From the NCBI RefSeq assembly GCF_030063285.1, contig NZ_JASISU010000002.1:1-64000 (forward strand): a stretch of 64,000 bases of DNA. Direction: 5' to 3'. Every line of letters begins with the position of its first letter. The stretch's first letter is position 1. The notes beneath the pieces are model-generated. The model was given only the letters and a program-made list of their open reading frames with translations. It ran no database searches and had not been told where the DNA came from. Both the position numbers and the translations under genes were made by a program. Below, piece after piece: positions 60,084-64,000 of this stretch. This DNA comes from Pseudarthrobacter sp. PS3-L1 (lineage in GTDB: Bacteria; Actinomycetota; Actinomycetes; Actinomycetales; Micrococcaceae).

Positions 60084-60698
60084 ATGACTGAAACAGCAGC
60101 CAACCGCGCCGACTTCTGGTTTGACCCCCTCTGCCCCTTCGCCTGGATCACTTCCCGCTGGATCGGTGAGGTGGAGAAGGTCCGCGACATTACCGTTGAC
60201 TGGCACGTGATGAGCCTGGCAGTCCTCAACGAGGGTCGCGACCTTGATCCCGCCTACCAGGAGATGATGCAGAAAGCCTGGGGCCCCGTGCGGGTGGTTA
60301 TTGCCGCAAGCCAGGCCCACGGCAACGATGTCATCAAGCCCCTCTACGATTCCATGGGGACCCAGATTCACGACGGCGGCGAGAAGGATTTTGGTGTTGT
60401 CATCGCCAAGGCGCTTGAGGAGGCAGGCCTTCCCGCCGAGCTTGCTGAGGCTGCTTCCACTGACAAGTACGACACTGCACTGCGTGCCAGCCACGAAGAA
60501 GGAATCTCCCTGGTGGGCGAGGACGTTGGAACGCCTGTCGTGGCCATCAATGGCACGGCATTTTTTGGTCCTGTCCTGACCCGCATTCCCCGCGGTGAGG
60601 ATGCTGGCAAGATCTGGGACGGGTCGGTGGCCTTGGCGTCCTACCCGCACTTCTTCGAGCTCAAGCGCAGCCGGACCGAAAGCCCCGAATTCAGCTAA
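60084..60698 (+). CDS. DsbA-fold protein, Rv2466c-like, lacking the second active-site cysteine
   Basis: A 204-residue thioredoxin-fold protein nearly collinear with the Mycobacterium tuberculosis mycothiol-dependent nitroreductase Rv2466c. [40 protein letters not shown] and [18 protein letters not shown] align with it from memory. The Rv2466c active site is C-P-W-C; here it is C17-P-F-A, so the resolving Cys is gone. Function as a mycothiol-linked reductase or transferase is therefore uncertain. Confidence 0.85.
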   Translation: MTETAANRADFWFDPLCPFAWITSRWIGEVEKVRDITVDWHVMSLAVLNEGRDLDPAYQEMMQKAWGPVRVVIAASQAHGNDVIKPLYDSMGTQIHDGGEKDFGVVIAKALEEAGLPAELAEAASTDKYDTALRASHEEGISLVGEDVGTPVVAINGTAFFGPVLTRIPRGEDAGKIWDGSVALASYPHFFELKRSRTESPEFS

Positions 60699-60712
60699 TC
60701 CGGCGCTGGGAC

Positions 60713-60758
60713 AAAAGGACCCCGGTGCGCTGCCTAGGCAGCGCACCGGGGTCCTTTT
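60713..60758. terminator. Perfect bidirectional terminator between the DsbA-like gene and valS
   Basis: A 46-base perfect palindrome: 23 bases from 60713 (AAAAGGACCC and on) are exactly repeated inverted, meeting at a central CTAG. T-runs are present on both strands, so it terminates both convergent genes. Confidence 0.92.
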
Positions 60759-60779
60759 GCGTCCGGTGGGGGTGTGTGG

Positions 60780-63416
60780 CTAGCTGGCAGGAACCTGGTC
60801 AGCGGCAGCAAGCGATACGGCACTGACCACGAGATCGCCCTCACCAACCACCAGGGTAATTTCCCGGGCATTCGATGCAGCCTTGAGATCGACGATGCCT
60901 GCGTTGAGCTGAGCCGTGAGGAACTCTGACGCAGTGATTGTCGCCGAGAGCACTTCAGTGCGCTGTTTTACCTTCGCCTCAGACTTGGCTTTGCGGACGC
61001 CGCTGAGCGCTTGTCCCACTGTTGCCAACATGGTGGTGTCGCCGTCTGCGATGTCTACCGCCGTGGGCCATTCCACCTGGTGCACCGAGCCATGGCGCCA
61101 CCATCCCCAGACCTCTTCGGTGGCAAAGGGCAGGAACGGGGCAAAGAGGCGCAACAGCGTGTCGAGGCTTGTGGCCAGGGCTGCAAGGACAGATGCCTGT
61201 TCCGTGTCCCCAGCAGCTCCGTAGGCACGATCCTTGATCAGCTCGACGTAATCATCGGTGAATTCCCAGAAGAAGGACTCCGTAATCTGCAGCGCCTTAG
61301 CATAATCGTAGGCCGCAAAGGCCGTGGTGGACTGGTCCACCACCTCGGACAGCTGGGCAAGGACGGCGCGGTCCAGAGCGTTGGTCAGTACCGACCTGTC
61401 GCTACCGACCACGTTGTCCTCCGTGGCACCAAGGTTGAGGACAAACTTGGAGGCATTCAGAAGCTTGATGGCCAAGCGGCGGCCAATCTTCATCTGGGCT
61501 ATCTCGTAGGCGGTGTCTGCTCCGAGCTTGGCAGAGGCTGCCCAGTAGCGGACGGCATCCGAGCCGTATTCGTTAAGGACATCGGTGGGAACCACCACGT
61601 TGCCCTTCGACTTGGACATCTTCTTGCGGTCAGGATCCAGGATCCAGCCGGAGAGGGCTGCGTGCTTCCACGGTGCCACGTCCTGAAGGGCATCGGCCCG
61701 CACTGCGGAGGAGAAGAGCCAGGTGCGGATGATGTCGTGGCCCTGGGGACGCAGGTCAAAGGGAAAGACCTTCGCGAACAGCTCGGGTTTACGGCTCCAG
61801 CCGCCTACAATCTGTGGCGTGAGGGACGATGTCGCCCAGGTGTCCAGGACATCGGGATCGCCGGTAAAGCCACCAGGTACATCACGCTGTGACTCTGAGT
61901 ATCCCGGGGCGGCGTCGGCTGCGGGATCCACAGGCAGCTGCTCATCGGCGGGCAGTACGGGTGCGTCGTAGTCAGGGTTACCATCGGTATCGAGGGGGTA
62001 CCAGACGGGGATGGGCACGCCAAAGAAGCGCTGGCGGGATACCAGCCAGTCTCCGTTGAGTCCCGCGATCCAGTTTTCGTACCGTGAGCGCATGAAGGCG
62101 GGGTGGAACTCGATGTCCTTGCCCCGGCCGATCAGGCGTTCGCGGCGTTCTTCATCGCGCCCACCGTTGCGGATGTACCACTGCCGGCTGGTGACCACTT
62201 CAAGTGGCTTGTCGCCCTTTTCGAAGAAGTTCACGGGGTGCATGATCTTCTTTGGTTCCCCGTCGAGGAGGTCCTGTGCCGCCAGCAGCTCGACCACGGC
62301 TTCCTTGGCGCTGAAGACAGTTTTGCCGGACAGGGTCGCAAACGCTGCGCGGCCCTCGTCGCTGGTGATCCAGTCAGGGGTTTCCCCGATGATGCGGCCA
62401 TCCCGGCCCACAATGGCGCGGGTGGGTAGCTGCAGTTCCCGCCACCACGTTACGTCGGTGAGGTCGCCGAAGGTACAGACCATGGCGGCACCCGAACCCT
62501 TGTCCGGCTTGGCCAGTGGATGTGCGTAGACCGTGACCTGCACACCGAACACGGGGGACGTGACGGTTTTTCCGAACAGCGGCTTGTAGCGTTCGTCGTC
62601 AGGGTTTGCCACCACGGCTGCGCAGGCAGCGAGAAGTTCGGGGCGGGTGGTCTCGATGTAGATTTTCTCGCCGTCTTCGGTAAAGAACGGGTAACGATAA
62701 TAGGCGCCAGCCACTTCGCGATCTTCGAGTTCCGCCTGGGCAACTGCGGTACGGAACGTTACGTCCCAGAGCGTGGGTGCTTCTGCCATATAGGCGTCCC
62801 CGGCGGTGAGGTTGGCGAGGAAGGCACGCTGTGACACGGCGCGGGAGGTGTCGTCGATGGTGCGGTACGTCAGGCTCCAGTCAACGGAGAGGCCGAGGGT
62901 CTGGAAAAGGTTCTCAAAAACCTTTTCGTCCTCGACGGCAAGTTCCTCGCAGAGTTCAATGAAATTCCGCCGTGACACGACATCGAAGTCGCGCTGGTTC
63001 TTGGCGGGGGAGGCCGGCGGGCGGTAATCGGCGTTATACCGAACGGTGGGGTCGCAGCGGACGCCGTAGTAGTTCTGGACCCTGCGCTCGGTGGGCAACC
63101 CGTTGTCGTCCCAGCCCATGGGGTAGAAGACGTTCTTGCCGCTCATGCGCTGGTGACGTGCGAGGACGTCCGTCTGAGTGTAGGAGAACATGTGTCCTAC
63201 GTGCAGGGAACCGGATGCGGTGGGCGGCGGGGTATCGATCGAGTAGACCTGCTCCCGGGTGGTGTCCGGGTTGAAGGCGTAGGTTCCTTCGGAGCTCCAA
63301 CGCTCGGTGAGTTTTGCCTCCAGCCCTTCAAGGGCCGGCTTGTCCGGAACGTTGATCGGAGCGGGGTTGATAGGGGCGGTGGAGGGCGTGTCTGTACCCT
63401 GATGTGTTTCAGCCAT
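60780..63416 (-). CDS. valS: Valyl-tRNA synthetase
   Basis: An 878-residue class I synthetase that charges tRNA-Val. HIGH motif variant HVGHM (72-76, GSLHVGHMFSYTQTDVLARH), the editing domain, and KMSKSKGNVVVPTDVLNEYG. The start MAETHQGTDTPS at 63416 lies well before the family core; the frame continues upstream to 63656 but would run into the promoter of the symporter. Convergent with the DsbA-like gene. Confidence 0.95.
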   Translation of the reverse strand: MAETHQGTDTPSTAPINPAPINVPDKPALEGLEAKLTERWSSEGTYAFNPDTTREQVYSIDTPPPTASGSLHVGHMFSYTQTDVLARHQRMSGKNVFYPMGWDDNGLPTERRVQNYYGVRCDPTVRYNADYRPPASPAKNQRDFDVVSRRNFIELCEELAVEDEKVFENLFQTLGLSVDWSLTYRTIDDTSRAVSQRAFLANLTAGDAYMAEAPTLWDVTFRTAVAQAELEDREVAGAYYRYPFFTEDGEKIYIETTRPELLAACAAVVANPDDERYKPLFGKTVTSPVFGVQVTVYAHPLAKPDKGSGAAMVCTFGDLTDVTWWRELQLPTRAIVGRDGRIIGETPDWITSDEGRAAFATLSGKTVFSAKEAVVELLAAQDLLDGEPKKIMHPVNFFEKGDKPLEVVTSRQWYIRNGGRDEERRERLIGRGKDIEFHPAFMRSRYENWIAGLNGDWLVSRQRFFGVPIPVWYPLDTDGNPDYDAPVLPADEQLPVDPAADAAPGYSESQRDVPGGFTGDPDVLDTWATSSLTPQIVGGWSRKPELFAKVFPFDLRPQGHDIIRTWLFSSAVRADALQDVAPWKHAALSGWILDPDRKKMSKSKGNVVVPTDVLNEYGSDAVRYWAASAKLGADTAYEIAQMKIGRRLAIKLLNASKFVLNLGATEDNVVGSDRSVLTNALDRAVLAQLSEVVDQSTTAFAAYDYAKALQITESFFWEFTDDYVELIKDRAYGAAGDTEQASVLAALATSLDTLLRLFAPFLPFATEEVWGWWRHGSVHQVEWPTAVDIADGDTTMLATVGQALSGVRKAKSEAKVKQRTEVLSATITASEFLTAQLNAGIVDLKAASNAREITLVVGEGDLVVSAVSLAAADQVPAS

Positions 63417-63662
63417 AGAGCAATTCTTCCATGCTGGGCCGAAGTGCGGTTTTTCCGCGGAATTACCGGGGAGTTCCAGGCACTCACTGCACGGCATCGA
63501 GAAGTCCCGAGACAGCACACAGCTCCATGAGAGCGGCCTGAGAATGAGGTTTCTATCGGGTAACGCTCGCCATTTTTTGGGTTCCGTGGCTCGAAGGCAC
63601 GCTCTGATGCGGGTAACCTTACCTGTGACTACCATCACCTTTGATCGGAGCCACACCCCATC

Positions 63663-64000
63663 ATGAGTACTTACCTAGCATTGCCAGCCGAAGGCGCAGC
63701 CGAGAAAGTGGGCTGGTTGGCCGCTATCGAGAAGTCAATCGATTCGGTTTTCCAGCCCGTCACGGAGGTTTTCTCCAATATCGTTTTTGTTCCCATCACC
63801 ATTGGGGACATCAGCTTCCCGGCGGTGGTGCTGTGGCTCATCGCAGCGGGCGTCATCTTCACCTTCTACTTTGGCTTCATCCAGGTCCGCGGCTTCAAAA
63901 CCGGGCTTGACGTGATCCGCGGACGCTATTCCGCTAAATCTGATCCGGGCGAAGTGACGCACTTCCAGGCCCTCACCTCCGCACTCTCAGGCACAGTTGG
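63663..64000 (+). CDS. Alanine/glycine:cation symporter family (AGCS), 5' part
   Basis: Starts at ATG 63663 and runs off the window. First 112 residues: MSTYLALPAEGAAEKVGWLA, then a first transmembrane segment VVLWLIAAGVIFTFYFGFIQ and the AGCS signature GEVTHFQALTSALSGTVG. The family imports alanine or glycine with sodium. Diverges from valS. Confidence 0.88.
   Translation, partial: MSTYLALPAEGAAEKVGWLAAIEKSIDSVFQPVTEVFSNIVFVPITIGDISFPAVVLWLIAAGVIFTFYFGFIQVRGFKTGLDVIRGRYSAKSDPGEVTHFQALTSALSGTV

Overview
The window looks like a chromosome segment of a high-GC Gram-positive actinobacterium of the Arthrobacter / Pseudarthrobacter / Paenarthrobacter group (Micrococcaceae). This is inferred from the base composition, frequent GTG starts, the tig-clpP-clpP-clpX order, a GapB-type glyceraldehyde-3-phosphate dehydrogenase, MptB-like and GT87 mannosyltransferases, and a homologue of the mycothiol-linked Rv2466c protein. 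No 16S gene is present, so the genus is an inference.

Positions 1 to about 14,300 are the integrase end of a prophage that continues beyond the left edge. A long leftward early operon holds a replisome-organiser-like protein, small zinc-binding proteins, a NrdH-like redoxin, SSB, RecT, a RecB/Cas4-type exonuclease, a RecF/SMC-like ATPase, an excisionase-like protein, an antirepressor and a Cro-like regulator. Most genes are coupled by 1- or 4-base stop/start overlaps. A divergent control region with phased TAGGAAA-like repeats separates it from a rightward lysogeny module: repressor, lipoprotein, small regulator, ImmA/IrrE peptidase and tyrosine integrase. An HNH endonuclease gene overlaps the end of the integrase on the opposite strand.

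From 14.7 to 25.3 kb lie host genes: gapB, a membrane-anchored HNH protein, peptide deformylase, tRNA-His, oligoribonuclease, and four polyprenol-phosphate-mannose-type GT-C glycosyltransferases (two MptB-like and two GT87), probably for lipomannan-type envelope glycans.

From 25.3 to 38.7 kb is a sugar-catabolism island: an aldose epimerase, a TIM-barrel epimerase, an esterase, a LacI regulator with paired operators, and a three-gene operon (Gfo/Idh/MocA oxidoreductase, DUF993 protein with a candidate Schiff-base lysine, TIM-barrel isomerase). A xylose cluster (xylA, xylB, ROK-type XylR) follows. Between them are an Excalibur protein, a DinB-like protein and a GNAT gene frameshifted at a (GCCT)4 repeat. 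The DUF993 operon is the best candidate here for an uncharacterised pathway.

From 38.7 to 55 kb are mostly single housekeeping or accessory genes: tautomerase, a decayed CYTH gene, phosphotransferase, LysE/LysR pair, tRNA-Arg, a tail-less SSB paralogue, EttA, TesB, MscS-globin, an epimerase, OsmC, PepN, a DUF1648 membrane protein, RpiB and Nei. From 55 kb to the end are tRNA-Gly, tRNA-Pro, trigger factor, two ClpP genes with a candidate ClgR site, ClpX, an Rv2466c-like protein lacking the second active-site cysteine, ValS, and the start of an AGCS amino-acid symporter cut by the right edge.
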